Assembly (NCBI RefSeq): GCF_901709675.1
Contig: NC_051095.1
Span: 7,965,956 to 8,029,955, forward strand
Direction: 5' to 3'
Origin: Syngnathus acus
Taxonomy: Eukaryota; Chordata; Actinopteri; Syngnathiformes; Syngnathidae
Length of the DNA: 64,000 bases
Positions 1 to 12,189 of the stretch are shown here, piece after piece; positions within the stretch are counted from its first letter, which is position 1, and every line of letters starts with the position of its first letter. Position numbers and translations under genes: made by a program. The notes under the pieces were generated by a model. The model had not been told where the DNA came from and searched no databases. It was given only the letters and a program-made list of their open reading frames with translations.

Positions 1-1580
1 TGAAAGCATAAAGTTGCCTGGCTGTCAAGTACGACTTTTCGTAGCTTTCATTCCCAGCGGGTATTTTTACTACACACACAAGTTCTGTTTTAAATTTTGT
101 ACAAGTTGTAATAAAAAAAATGAAGTAGAATTGAATAACACCATATGGTTTGAATTGTTTTGTTTTTGACATATATATCTTCGAAAGAAATGCCACATTT
201 ACAGTACTGACAAGTTAATCCATATGTACAAAAACATTACTTTCAGGAAACAGACTCTCTCCAAAGAGACAAAGCGTGCTTGCTTCAAGTTATTTGTAAC
301 TCCCAGTTGAAGTTTACTGTGAAATAGACACACAAAGCAAAATAGAATTAAACATTGTATATTAAAACACAAAAAATATTCAACCAAACAACATAATAAT
401 GAAAGTCAGCTAGCTTAATGCTAGCAGGTTACTGTGAAATAGCATATGTCTTAAAGTAATTGTAATCCTTCAAACAACTGCAACTTACTTTAACAACATG
501 TGAAAAAAGTCTCTCTGCTCTCCGGAAACAATGAAGCTATTTTTTTCTCTTGGTCTTGCACTTTTTTTTTACACCGCAGCTACAGCTAATAGAGTTCACT
601 GCTGCCAAGAATTGTGCAAACAAACTGGAAAATTGATATTTTACTCAAATGACAAGAACTGGTAGTAGCTGAACTTTATGCCGAAAAAGAAGCTTCAAAA
701 AATTCTTTTAAAAAAAATCAATGAATTACACATTATGTAAGAAAAGGCCACAAACAAGCTGAGAGAGAAGTGAAATCGATTAAGACCTGGGGGTGGAAGG
801 AAATTTGAAAGTTTGGGCTTACGATCAGTCGCATCAGCATGATCAGAAACAGCTAAAGTGCCATCGTGGAGTGGGAGATAATTACCCCGAGCGCGGTTCA
901 GTCTACTCCTTCCTGTCTTGCTTCCCCATCTTCAGAGTGTGATTATGTAATGCCGCTCTGTGGAGGCTGACAATGTTGGATCTGGGGGAAATCATCCCAA
1001 AAAAAACCCGCAAAACTGAGCTGTGCACGATCATCTGGATCAATCTGGAACATTTCAGAAGAGAAGTGGCTACGACACACAGTGCTCGACAAAAAAAAGT
1101 ATTTTGGTTTATTTTGGCATTCTCAAATCAGCAACACAACATGCTGAGAAAACGACGCAGATGCGGGAGCGGGCCAAGGTCAGCGAACGAGGTGAAGAAG
1201 AAGAAGGCGCGTTGAAAAGAAGATGTGGGTGGAGTTCTCTTGAAAAGAAAACAGAAAGATCACGGCGCAAGCTTTGACTGACTTGGTGGGTGGCTGCAGA
1301 GGACTTGCGCGATTGATGCAACTTCACTCGTCAGGTTCCTGAGGGCTCAATGCGTCAAGTGACACAGATGAGAGGCGAAGGCCTTGCAATTAACTCATGC
1401 CTATGTGCAGTTCAACGACGAAAATGCACAAATTTTCTTGTATTTTCACTTCCTGTAAGATGTCATCTTTAGTCAAGCCCCCTTTTCCTTTTTTGTGTTT
1501 TTGTTTCAGATGGAAGATGTTTTTTTCATTTACTTTGACTTGACAATGTAGTACCCACCCTCTACTGATTTGTATGTCTG
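1..1580. other. Non-coding, mostly AT-rich stretch without identified features
   Basis: No open frame longer than about 110 codons, no recognisable protein and no repeat with clear ends is visible. The first 780 bases are strongly AT-rich with short A and T runs. Bases 780-1330 are more balanced in composition, with a purine-rich patch near 1150-1210, but nothing could be assigned to it. Confidence 0.6.
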
Positions 1581-1586
1581 TACTGT

Positions 1587-1601
1587 ACTGCCCCCAAGTG
1601 G
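1587..1601 (-). promoter_or_regulatory. CTCF-like site
   Basis: Read on the minus strand, the site is CCACTTGGGGGCAGT. It agrees with the vertebrate CTCF core CCASYAGRKGGCRSY at 14 of 15 positions; the A of the AG step is T. The core word is seen directly. Occupancy is not shown, and such words also occur by chance or inside repeats. Confidence 0.35.
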
Positions 1602-4290
1602 CCATAGTGCACACAGTCAATTTCACCTTGGAGCAAAAACCCAAATTGGCAAAAAAAAACGTTTTGTTACTAATTTGTCTGGCGGTGTTAAAGATAAATG
1701 TAATTTTCATTCATTCCAATGGTTAACATTGTTTTGAGACACAACTGTTGCATGGTCAGTCACAGAACAAATTCAATTTATATTTCAGGACACCACGATG
1801 GCTTTCTATAGAGATTTTCCAAATATACAAAGAATCTATTCACACCTGAGACTAAAACAAATATTTACTTTCATAACCCTCCAGTGAATAAAAATGATCC
1901 AGTTTCGGAAGCAAAAATGCTTTTCTCCACTTCCTGTGCGTGTCAAGTTCAGAATTCTGAAGACATCAAAATGACACTCAAGTACAACATTTTCATCTTA
2001 CTATAAATTACTATTGTTTTGGTTCAGAATGTCGAGATGAGACTCTGGGCAGAGATAAAAGCATCTGTCCTTCCTTTTTTTGCTGTATGTGAAAATTCTG
2101 AACACCTCTGCTGTAAAGTCTATAATGGACATCCTTGCTTGGCTAAAACCACTTCCTCTGTTGGACCGACTTCCTTTATTTGGCTGGTCAATTACGAGTC
2201 GCCACGTATTCAGCCACAACTTGCATTAGTGCTCTCACAAAGCGGTTTCGGAGGAGATTGTAGACCCCCACCCCATCTCATATCGAGACTTAGAACCCAT
2301 CCAACTAATCCTGGGTCAAAAGATTGTTTTTCCACTTTTAGGAGGAGTTAAAATAGAACAATCAACTGTCATTTTTAGCATTAAAATGTGTCCCCAGAGA
2401 ATAATCTGACAATTATTTTTATAGAAGTCCACTTATTGTTTGGGATATAAATAAGCCAACGAACTCTTCTGAAGTGACAGGTTTTTTTTTGTTTTTTTTG
2501 AGGGGTGGGTTCCGCTAACTGCAGATTGAATTTGAGAGACAATGCTGCTATCTGCTGGAGAAAAAAGGAAGTGATTATTGAATGGGCAATGAAAATATTT
2601 AACAAGGATTGTAAAAATGGTGGGATGGCGTGTTAAATTGCATGGACAAATTGGGAAAAATTGAAAGTTTGGGCTGTGAAGCGTAAAACATTTCATCTCT
2701 TTTAAAAACACTTCCCCAGGAACATTGATTAAGGATTTATCGCCCACCTATCAACATCAGACAGGTCACTCATACGTATTAAAAAGATTTGTATCTCATT
2801 ATAAGACAGCATGAGGATATTCTCAACCCGTGCCAAGAAAGCCTGACCTGCAATGTACAGCACATGGCTAGACTGAGAGTTTCCTCACAGATGATCACGT
2901 CTCAGACATCATCCTCTTTCCCGGCTCATCACGATAATTCTGCGGCTGGAGGCGAAGCAGGATAGGATGGAATGGGATGGGAGGAGGTGGGCGCTTGGGC
3001 AAAAAGATATCAGCTTATCCATCGACCATTTATCCGCTCTTACTAACCACCATTAAATTAAGGGAGCGTGTGCAGGAGCTGCTTGACGTGTGCGGTGAGA
3101 AAAACTCGCAGGATTACACAGTGGTAATTAATAGGGCAAGGCCAGATTATCAATCTTGGTATATCAAACATGGCAGGAGGTCTCTTACTAGACATACTGT
3201 AAACCTCCACACCCCCTGCTGACCGGACCCCTGCTGGGAAATGTCTCGACTCGCTCTGTATTAGACATCCTTTGACTATTCGGCATTGACTGTGTCAATA
3301 TGTGCACTTTTACACATGTAAATTGTGTCTGCAGCATTATTTCTTACTTACATATTAAATTGAAGTCTGCGGAACAAATTATCTACACTTTCCAAGTTAT
3401 GCCTGATTGGTAGATTTTCTTCGGACGTGGTGATTTTGTAGAATTAAGCAAGATGAGGTCAAAAAACGCATATCTTTTTTTCTCCACAGCTCATATTTAT
3501 CATATACTGTCAAGTCATGACTGTATTAACAAATCTAAAATATTTTTAATTGTGATTATTTATGTAAAAGTAGAAGAGCAAAACTGAAACGTATTTAAAT
3601 ACAAAAGAAAAAACGATTTTCATGGTCCATTGTCACTCTTAAAAGATCATTTTATCTACATACAAAATAGTTTTGCTCTTTTTTTTTAACGCTATATTGA
3701 AAGAAAAGGCTTCCCATAAATTTAGCCACAAATATTTTTGGATCTGACTTCAACCAATTCTTTTAAATAAATCCCTGGATGTGGAATTGCTTCTGTGAAT
3801 CACTTGCGTAATTGTAGCAGTACTCAAGCACATTAATCGAGTAGTAATTATATTTCAATAGTTTGCACCACTGCACGTTTGCGAGGAAGCTTGAGAGCTG
3901 CAGCATAAGCTAACTGGTGACAGGGTTGATCCCTCCTTCCCTTCCTCCCTCTCATCGACTTCATCCATCAATTCCAGATGAGTAAACACACGGAAGGACA
4001 TAGAAGCGCACACTTGAAAGACACAGGAAGCAAGCTGCTTAATGAAGATGACTTAATGCTGTCTGAATCCAGATGTAATGCTTGGGAGCTCCAATTTGGG
4101 GGTCGCGGAAGGGGGGGAAGGGGTCCTTGGGGGGTGGGGTATAGTAGATCTGCAAGATGGCGAGACTTTCATGTTCTCCTCCTTCCTCAATGCACGCATA
4201 CATTTCATCACTTCTTGCTTTCTCTCACCTCGCTTTTCCACTCTTCAAGCATTTGTACAGTAAGCTGGCAGCCTGGAGAGATGTACTCTG
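1602..4290. other. AT-rich non-coding stretch
   Basis: No gene or clear repeat is seen. A T-rich tract lies at 2481-2500. A weaker CTCF-like word sits on the minus strand at 2544-2558 with one mismatch in the GGC core. Bases 2930-3240 are less AT-rich but hold no supported feature. Bases 3300-3880 are very AT-rich. Confidence 0.55.
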
Positions 4291-4291
4291 G

Positions 4292-4306
4292 CGCGCCCTC
4301 TAGCGG
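4292..4306 (-). promoter_or_regulatory. CTCF-like site
   Basis: On the minus strand the word is CCGCTAGAGGGCGCG, close to the CTCF core with AGAGGGCGC intact. Two positions differ from the strict consensus. The surrounding sequence is otherwise unremarkable. Confidence 0.3.
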
Positions 4307-4309
4307 CCA

Positions 4310-5690
4310 AATGTTCATGCTTCAGCCACAGATGATCCTGTCAGGTCAAAAGCAAATTTTAATCAGAGATGGATGGCTTTGAGTCCCTAAGTATATTTTT
4401 TATGTTGATTTTAAATTTAAAAAAAAAAATTTTTCCCCACACATCAGGTTTTTGAGAGATTTTCTTTTTTGTTTGCTATTATTTTTGTAATTTATAGGTA
4501 TGCCGTTTCAATATTACTATTATATCTATTATATCCTGTAGCAATTGCCTACATGATATCCACACATTTGTAGTAATAATAGTGATGTCATCAAATTCTA
4601 CTAAATAACATGTAGCGCTTCACTTGTCACTCTACTGCACTAAAATGTATTCCTAGTGAAGACAGATACATGAACCTCAAATAAATACTCAAATTGTAAA
4701 TACAAGTGATGAAAACAGTCAGTGACTCCACGTAAGAACACCGGCCCCCCTTATAAAACACTATTTCCCTAATTGCATTACTAATTTACAAAAAAAAACC
4801 TACCAGTTAGTCAAGTCTGATACTTATTTAACAAGGATGATATAAATCTAAATTCTGATGTACCTCACGACAAAAATAAGAGTTAGCAATGACTTCATTG
4901 ATTGCTATGGATCTAATGGTTTGATAAAATAAAATACAAAGTAATACAAAGTGCTATTTTGCACACATTTTCTATTGAGCTTGTCCTCATAGAGTCACAA
5001 GTGACCTCTGGTGACCTTCAAAAGTATTTGAATAAGTGTCTTATGATGGGTAACTACTAAAGTCTGTATTTGTAAAAATATCCAATAACTCCAAATGAAG
5101 TTCCCCAATCGGCGCTTGCGGCTTGTTAGCCTCAACTTTTGTCTTAATAAAGAAATCACAGCGGAATGAGTACGTAATGGCCTTTATTTGCTCTCTATTA
5201 AAACTTTTTGTATATCCGTATATATATATTTTTTTTTGTCACAAACAAGCCAAAACCAAAGGGATGTAAATGGTATTTACGTTTGTTCTCTGTTTGCCGC
5301 TTTCACTACAAACGTATCCAAATGTATGTTGTCCCTTAAGACGTCGCCAGCTGGGCATAGTTGCACGCGTGTCACAATAATAGAACATTCACACCCAGCT
5401 AACAAAGGGAGACGTCGGAGGCATCAATGTGAGGATTAAAGTGAGTTATGCAAGGCATACAGTTAGTCTGTCTCAAGTGTATTTTGTTTTGTTGACCAAA
5501 CTGGACTCCTTGATCCTCCCCGGAGGCCCGATAATACGCTACGTAAAGTTTGGAGACATTCAAAGTAAACAAGGACTTTGTGCTTTCGTTGTAAACAAAT
5601 GTTTTTGCACGCCACCCCGGTGTTGTTTGACAGAAAACCGCCCTCCGCTTTGCCTCTCTGGGGGAGATAAATCGAGCGCTTAGCATCTTA
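4310..5690. other. AT-rich non-coding stretch
   Basis: No coding, RNA or mobile feature was recognised. Short A/T homopolymers and a TA-rich run near 5218-5238 are present. Composition becomes more balanced after about 5340, leading into the regulatory-looking block that follows. Confidence 0.55.
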
Positions 5691-5835
5691 GGCGGCCGAG
5701 TCTGGCCCACTCTGCTCGTCAGGCTCCATCCTTAATTACATAATGAGATGAATTAATTGACTCTATTAATCCAGGTGACCATCTGTTGGCCAGTCGAGGT
5801 TCAGACAGTGTGAGCTGTGATAGCGCAAGCCAACG
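5691..5835. promoter_or_regulatory. Candidate conserved enhancer block with homeodomain and E-box words
   Basis: Within about 60 bases the sequence packs a TTAATTA-type word at 5732-5738, AATTAATTGA at 5751-5760 and CTATTAAT at 5763-5770. These are followed at once by the E-boxes CAGGTG (5772-5777) and CATCTG (5780-5785). The block has balanced composition and no simple repeat, and is set in low-complexity DNA. This is the usual look of a vertebrate developmental enhancer bound by homeodomain and bHLH factors. Conservation is inferred from style and was not measured. Confidence 0.45.
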
Positions 5836-6238
5836 CTCTCGTGCCAAGCGTCACGGACAACCTTAGAAGACCTCCTCATTCAATCAGACTTTTTTTTTTT
5901 TTTTTGGTAGTTGTTGTTGTCGCCCCATTGCGGGGGAGGGGCCGCCAGGGCTTCTATTCACGGGGATGTCAAAAAAAAAAAGGGAGCGGCTTAGTGTACA
6001 TAGGCACTCCTTGTTGCTGCGGTTCGCCTGTCAGCGTAAGGAGGAGCAACAAAGCGGCAGCTTGGTTGCAGTGTCATGTTTGAATAGGCAGAATGGGATA
6101 TTATTTCTTTTTTTTGCGGGGGTGGGTGGGTGGGGGGAACCCTCTCTCTCTCCAGATGCCCTAGCAACGATATTCATTTAAGTACCGCATAGGAGCTTTG
6201 ATTTCTGTAACCATCACAAAAATAATCTTTTTTTTTTT
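5836..6238. other. Non-coding stretch with T and A homopolymers
   Basis: The stretch holds a T run at about 5889-5905, an A run at 5972-5981 and a G-rich patch at 6117-6138. Nothing coding is supported. Confidence 0.5.
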
Positions 6239-6239
6239 C

Positions 6240-6590
6240 AGAATTTTTTTTTTTATCAGACCATGACAGGCCGATTTTTGGTATTGACTTAACTTTCACA
6301 TATCGATAATCAGAACACATGATATTTTGTTAGGCCCATTTTTAGTATGGTTTTCTCCTGATATACTGATTATCAGGCCCAATTGGATCTGATTTTGAAC
6401 GGGAAGGGCCAATTATCACTATGTGTTTATCCTAACTAATAATCTGGCCTAAATTTAATGGATTTTTTGCTGAATTTGATTCGGAGGGGCGGATAATCAG
6501 CGTGTGTTTACCCTCATTTGATGTAATTTGAGCAAGAGAGGGTGATTATCTTTATTTCACCTACTGATAAAATGGGGCTGAAGCTTTTTT
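6240..6590. repeat. Internally repetitive dispersed-repeat-like region
   Basis: Words such as 'gataatcag', 'gattatcagg', 'aggcccatttttagta' and 'gtgtgtttaccctcat' recur in diverged form about every 100 bases. This gives roughly three imperfect units. No terminal inverted repeat or flanking duplication was found, so the family is unknown. It could be a decayed MITE or a diverged tandem repeat. Confidence 0.4.
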
Positions 6591-7055
6591 TTGTTGCTTA
6601 CTTTCAACTCTGTTGCTAAGCAAAACAGTAGCACCAACCAAAGTGCAAAGTCTTTCTTGACATAGCAACTATTCCCTGAGCAGCATTAAACAAGCCAAAC
6701 ACCTTCACATTTGTTCCACCCAGACTCTACATTGTCCATAGGTGGTGTTAATGTGGAATGTGTTTTTTTTTCTCTCTATATGTGCCCTGTGGGTGTACCC
6801 CGCCTCTCACCAAGTTAGCTCGGATAAACTCATATACACACACATACAAGAAAAATCATCAAGCTGCGAACAAAAACCTTCTTCTGTGTTCCATGTGGTC
6901 TTCACCACACTAGAATCGCCAAACGCATGCTGAGTTTGAATAAACTGACATTTCCCATCCGCCCCTTTTTCCCAAATGGCCAAAATAATTGCTCATGCAT
7001 TTATAAATGTGAAAGACTCGTCCACTTTTATTTATGGACGAAAACAACAAGATGT
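6591..7055. other. Non-coding stretch, nothing identified
   Basis: No gene, repeat boundary or strong motif was found. Composition is moderately AT-rich. Confidence 0.5.
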
Positions 7056-7165
7056 ACATGTCGACGGTTGTTAGTGGTCACGCTCTCTAATGCTGCTGCT
7101 CGCTAATGACACCAAAGGAAAGGATTAATGGGTTAGCGTAATCAGTTGTGTGTCACGATGAAGCA
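7056..7165. promoter_or_regulatory. Candidate conserved non-coding block
   Basis: A short block of balanced composition contains CTCTAATG, GCTAATGAC and GGATTAATGG, words typical of homeodomain sites. It resembles the other candidate blocks in this window. Only motif content supports it. Confidence 0.3.
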
Positions 7166-7318
7166 TTTAAATAAAGAGTTGTTGTGCTAAAGAAAAATAT
7201 TAATTCATTCATTCTTTTCACGATTTTGGTCCATTTGATCATCATCAAAAACTGCAAGTATTTTTTAAATTAAATTAGAACCACTGGGATTAATAATCTT
7301 GCAGCTTTTCATAAATGG

Positions 7319-7333
7319 CCAGCAGAGGGCAGC
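7319..7333 (+). promoter_or_regulatory. Strong CTCF-like site
   Basis: The word CCAGCAGAGGGCAGC agrees with all 15 positions of the CTCF core CCASYAGRKGGCRSY. It is the best such match noticed in the window and points along the plus strand. Insulator or loop-anchor function is an inference from the motif alone. Confidence 0.5.
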
Positions 7334-7339
7334 ACAGAG

Positions 7340-8652
7340 CCTCTGTGAGCAAAAGTGCACTGGAGGCTTCGGAAAGCTTGTTTTTTGGTCCCAGTATAAA
7401 TTAGTGTGAGCTGTAGATGTGTTCCAAGGTGTCGTTTGAGTGTGAAGGCCACCAGTCACTCTCACCTCACTTTCTTTGCTCAATGTGGAGAGAGGAGTGA
7501 TCATTTCGTGGCAAACTTGTGGAGGCGCGGAAAAACCGAGTGCGCGGAGCTTTTTGTTGCGCTAAACAATCGCTTTCTTTTTATAGGGCTGTAATGAGCA
7601 AGAAGACAAACTTGACGTAGGAGGAAGAATAGAGACACAGTGAGATGACATATATAAGTTAACCAGTGCCAGACTTTTACCTCGATGGGAGAAAAAAAAA
7701 AGAAGAGACGGCTTCTTTAAGCCACCCACAGATGCTGTTTTTAACCCAAAACCTTAATGGGAATCTCTCTGGCCTATGATCACGTTCCAGTCAGGCCCCA
7801 GTGCCCAGCTTTTTTTTTTCTTTTTTTAACACGGGAGTATAGAAAATAAAAAAAAAAACTCTCCCTCCTGTAGCAATGGGCAGCTCCTCTGTGAAGTCCA
7901 AGATTTAGCCAATCAAACCTGCTGCTCTACGCTTACTTCAAATAGCACCCCCTCCCTCACCCGTGCGAGCCCTCCTCCATATCAGACTTGCTCTAAAAAG
8001 AGCCCTCATCTTCCCTCTGACCACACAGCAATACGCTTATTATTTTATGGACTGTCATCTTTGAACAGAACCTAAAAGTGTGGCTTTTTCACGTGTACTC
8101 CCTTCAAATGAGGACACGGCCAATACAGCAGCTTGCGAGCATGTGATATCACCCCTGATGTTTTGCATCAAACTAATTCCTTTCTTCACCCCCCAACACA
8201 CCCTCTCCCCATGTATGTATAAAAGCATTCTAACATTTCTTTTGCCTCATTCTGGCAAGGGAGCGAGATCAAAGCGAGAGCTGGCCACATCTCATCACGG
8301 AGGAAATAACAGACCTTCTATTCCATTACTGAAATATAATGACACGTGATTAGTCGTGTATGCACTCTTTCCAAGCGCTGAATTAACTGGTATTTACTTT
8401 TGCCCACTGGTCGTGGAGAGGAGGGAAAAGAAGTTTTTTTTTTTCCCCCCACTCTCTGGTGGTCACAGTCATAATCAGAATGAATCATATACAATAGGGA
8501 TAAATGTTATTAGGCCATACTTTCTGAAAAATTATGAAAAAATAAACTATATGGAGTTGTAACCCCTTTGTAAGCAACAGAAATTTGACCACAACACATG
8601 AAAATAGACAATATTAGAACAATAGCCACCATCATAAATTCTTTATCCTCTG
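7340..8652. other. Non-coding stretch with mixed composition
   Basis: No gene is supported. Bases 7870-8060 and 8080-8350 are of balanced composition with a CCAAT-type word near 7908. They could hold weak regulatory sequence. Short T and A runs occur at 7690, 7810, 7850 and 8434. Confidence 0.45.
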
Positions 8653-8653
8653 C

Positions 8654-8724
<71 letters not shown>
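8654..8724. repeat. (GATA)n microsatellite
   Basis: This is an uninterrupted GATA tetranucleotide tract of about 17.75 units over 71 bases. Its purity suggests it is young and likely to be polymorphic in length. Confidence 0.97.
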
Positions 8725-10125
8725 TTTTTTTCTTTACATTCTATTTCATGATGTCATCAATGTATGCTTTCATGAAGAAAAATATTACATGTAAAGCTGG
8801 TTGTCTGGGGTTACAATTTCAATAAGTGCCCTCTTGGGTCAGATTAGAATTGAACTGTAACCTCTGCCAGAACCAAACAATCTAATAGGGGAACGTATGT
8901 CTTCATAGCGTCGCTGTCCGGCAGAAACCTCTTTTGTCCAAATATGGTTCATCTGATATTTTTTGCCAAATCAATACTGTCCCCAGATTTTCTTGTATTC
9001 ATAAAGCATTTCAAAGTGTTGTGGAGAGCTTGAGAACAACTCTATTAACGCTCTTGAATTGTCCGAGAATTGTCATAAAACTTTGCCTCGTTTCTCACTC
9101 TGCAGGAGCCGTCCTCTCGCCTCAAGATTGATTTTTTTTTTCTTTAGACAATAACAAGCAAACATAGGCTGGATATTATAGTTTTTTGTTATTGTAAAAA
9201 TGGATTTCTTTAAAGCCGTTACAAAGTCAGTTTGCGTGCAAATTCATTTCCACCTATTACACTGCTCATCGTTTTTGTTGATGGCATCTGTCACACGTTT
9301 GAAGCCTTTGAAAGATTTTTTTCAAAATGACAACCATAGTGTGGTTGGACAATCACTGCTTACCGTTTAGTCATGACAACAAACACGTTGACAACCCGGT
9401 TGGCAGCATTACATTTGTATTTTGTACGATTTTTCAATTCAAGGTCAGACAGACGGAACTTAAGATGGAGTTGAGCGGCGCTCTCAATCAGTGTAAATAC
9501 TGTGAATGAAGTCTGAGGGCACGTTCGCTTTGATTGAAAGCAAACACAAAGGAAAGAAGGGATAACTTTCTTGCGAATGAACACTTCAATAAAGGTCACT
9601 GTGATAGACTGTCCTGGCGGGGAATGAAGACATGGACTTTTGCTTCAAGTTCTTTGTCACTACTCCCAAATAAAGTTAACTGTCAAACTAAATACAAATC
9701 ACCATTGACAGTGTGTTATAACTCTTATGGCTAAAGATATTTGAACACAAATGGAGTAGCAGCACATGTAGACAGACAATGAAAGAATATCGTTGCACAG
9801 TTCAGTTGTATTTAACTTTAAATTCAATACATTTGCATTCAACTTAAAATGGGATACAGAAAGGTTTTTTCTATATAAATGCGGTGGTAATGTTCAAACT
9901 GTGACTAATATTACAGTGCCTTATAATAATGGTAAATATTATTTTAGGAAAATAAAGAGGCTAATTTTTAAATGAATTTAAGACATTTTTAAGTGGAACC
10001 TGAGGTATAAAGTTTGGCGTCACTGGATTTTTAAATCGGTAACATTAGTCAGGGAATTTCCATTACTGGCTTTTTCTTTCCTTTAGTTAAAAGCCACCAA
10101 ATGTTTATTTTCATATTTTTGTGTG
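8725..10125. other. AT-rich non-coding stretch
   Basis: No coding or repeat feature was recognised. Open frames here are short and read as unrelated residues. Poly(T) and poly(A) runs of up to about 12 bases are present. Confidence 0.5.
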
Positions 10126-10585
10126 TTGCACCAATGTTCAGTCACCTGAGCACATCCGCTTCCTCCTCCATATCGGACAAAATACTTAACACAGAAGCAG
10201 TCGACCGGCGCGTTGAATTTGTTTGTGAATATGAATTATTACCACCGGCCATTGTTTATCTTTTCTTCCCCACCCGATCTTTTTGATGTGTTCTCAGCCT
10301 TAAATTATGATCAGCGTGAGGACACTGGAAATAGCTCTATTAGAGTTTCTTTAATTGTTGCCTCCGTGGCATGGTTTTTAAAGTAAACATGGCTTTTAGG
10401 CGTGAGCGCTTGATTAATACCGGAGCCTACAAAGGGAAATGAATAGCCAGAAGCCACAGACGAGTGTGTGTGATTGACTTTTTTCATGGAGCCAGAGCGC
10501 AGACAAAGACTCAAAAGGGGGTCCGAGTGGAAAGAGCCTCAAAAAATGTGCCCAGCAAGCTCCTTCGCTATTTTCCAGCTGCCTT
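10126..10585. promoter_or_regulatory. Candidate conserved enhancer block
   Basis: About 450 bases of balanced, non-repetitive sequence carry a combined SOX/forkhead word CCATTGTTTATC ending at 10260 and the forkhead word GTAAACA at 10383-10389. They also carry GCTTGATTAATAC near 10409-10421 and several ATTA words. There is no simple repeat, in contrast to both flanks. The density of developmental transcription-factor words is the evidence; the target gene is unknown. Confidence 0.4.
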
Positions 10586-11235
10586 TTGTGACCCGGGCAA
10601 CATTTCTTGAATTGTCACTGACACTCCGGCACCATCTATACACATCAGTCACAGGGGCTGTCTTATTTATTTTATCTGTTGTTTTCACCCCCCCCCCCCT
10701 GTTTTTTCTCTTTTGTTTTTGTTTCCCTTCGTACTGTCAGGTATTTAAGCGGCCTGCCGGTTTTATAGAGCTCCCTGAATGGTCTTGATGGACTCGCCAC
10801 TCAATGGACAGCATGTGACCCATCTGACCGTAAGCCCCTTTATGTACCGCCGCTCTTTGTTGTTTTGTTTTTCTGTGTTTGGGAGGAAAGAGGCAAAAAG
10901 GAGCACTTCATTGGGTAGGAGGTTACCAACTTGCTCTGTTGAGACATTTGAGAGGGGGGGGGGGTTATTAGGTGGGAGTCAAACACGGCAATAAATAATA
11001 ACTTGTGACCCCATGGGATTGAAAAGTGGAAAAAGTTCAATTGTTGATTGGAAGAAGATCGAGGTGTTCAAATTTTTGTCCGTGCGGCTGTTTGCAGTCT
11101 GTTGTTTATTTTAGCAGCTTGAAGCATTTAATGAATATAAACAATTGAGGCGTTTTGCAAAAAGTCATGGTGGATTCTCAAAGGCATTCTTTATGGCATT
11201 TTTATGGGGGACTGGCAACGAATGGGGAAGTTTGA
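10586..11235. other. Non-coding stretch with C and G homopolymers
   Basis: C10 and G10 runs lie at about 10691 and 10954. A TTTAATGAATATAAACAATT cluster near 11127 looks like a homeodomain/forkhead site. No gene is supported. Confidence 0.45.
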
Positions 11236-11244
11236 AACAGTCAT

Positions 11245-11430
11245 GAGAACTGTTTCTTTCCACCAAATTTGGTTTGGTTCACATAGAAACATACACATTG
11301 GTCTTTGTCGGCTCATGAAGGAACCAGTACAAGAGTCATGTGTGTGAATGACCACAGGGGAGTCCAAAAACTGTCTGTTTCCACCACATTTACCTCAGTG
11401 GACTTTGAAGAGTCATGTGGGGAATTGGAA
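11245..11430. repeat. Diverged tandem duplication of about 120 bp
   Basis: The segments at 11251-11272 and 11373-11394 share 'ctttccaccaaattt'/'gtttccaccacattt'. Each is followed by a copy of 'agagtcatgtg'. The spacing is about 120 bases in one case and 80 in the other, so the duplication is old and rearranged, or the resemblance is partly chance. Confidence 0.25.
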
Positions 11431-11727
11431 ATAGTGAAACAGTAAAACCGCTTAATAATCACCATAAATATTAAACATAACAAACCGAGGTCACGCAGAG
11501 GTCAGCGGCTACCCTGATACAGACGCAATAGACTTTTCCTACTCTCTGAAACATTGATTATTATTCGTCCATATTGTCAAACAAGCTGTTAATAGATTGT
11601 GAAAAGATATGCAGCTTTTAAAAATTCAATCTTGGCATGGGCCAAAATGAACTGTGGCAACGGTTAAAGATTAAGAGACAAGCGCACCCCCGCAACACCT
11701 ACATCTTATTGGATCCTAAATTTGCGT

Positions 11728-12185
11728 GACTGGCCAGGATGAGATTTTTGCTGAGTCGCCCCACAACAATAGCCTCTGGGAATTCTCTGTGCCCAGCTGT
11801 GTCCCCCCCCATCACACCCCCACGACTCCCCTGCTACTCGCTCCTACTTCCTGTAATCATCCCCACATGTGGCGGTGGCATTTAGCTCCTCTACCATGGC
11901 ACACATCATTAGGGCCAGCTTTAAGCATGTCTACCATGCTCCAGGCCAAAGTGGCTGGGTGGCTGAGGGGGCTTTCTTTCTGGAGGTGGGAGGTAAGGGG
12001 GCGGTCGCTCGGAGGTGGGCCTTTAATGAACCGGCCACTGAATCGTACCACCTAGAGAGGTTTTGACAAGCTGAGGTGACCGCGGACGGCTGACGCGGCG
12101 GCGCCCCGACGCTGCAGCTCCTTGTCCGGCGTTCACGTGAAGGGGAGTGTCTGTAGGAGTGTCGTGGGGGCGGGCACGGGGGCAA
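11728..12185. promoter_or_regulatory. Candidate conserved non-coding block, CpG-containing
   Basis: The block is of balanced to GC-rich composition. It includes a stretch around 11880-11950 with ATCATTAGGGCC and a CpG-dense part at 12075-12135. Open frames on both strands are short and overlap each other with no clear splice frame, which argues against coding. Regulatory function is an inference. Confidence 0.35.
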
Positions 12186-12189
12186 GGGT

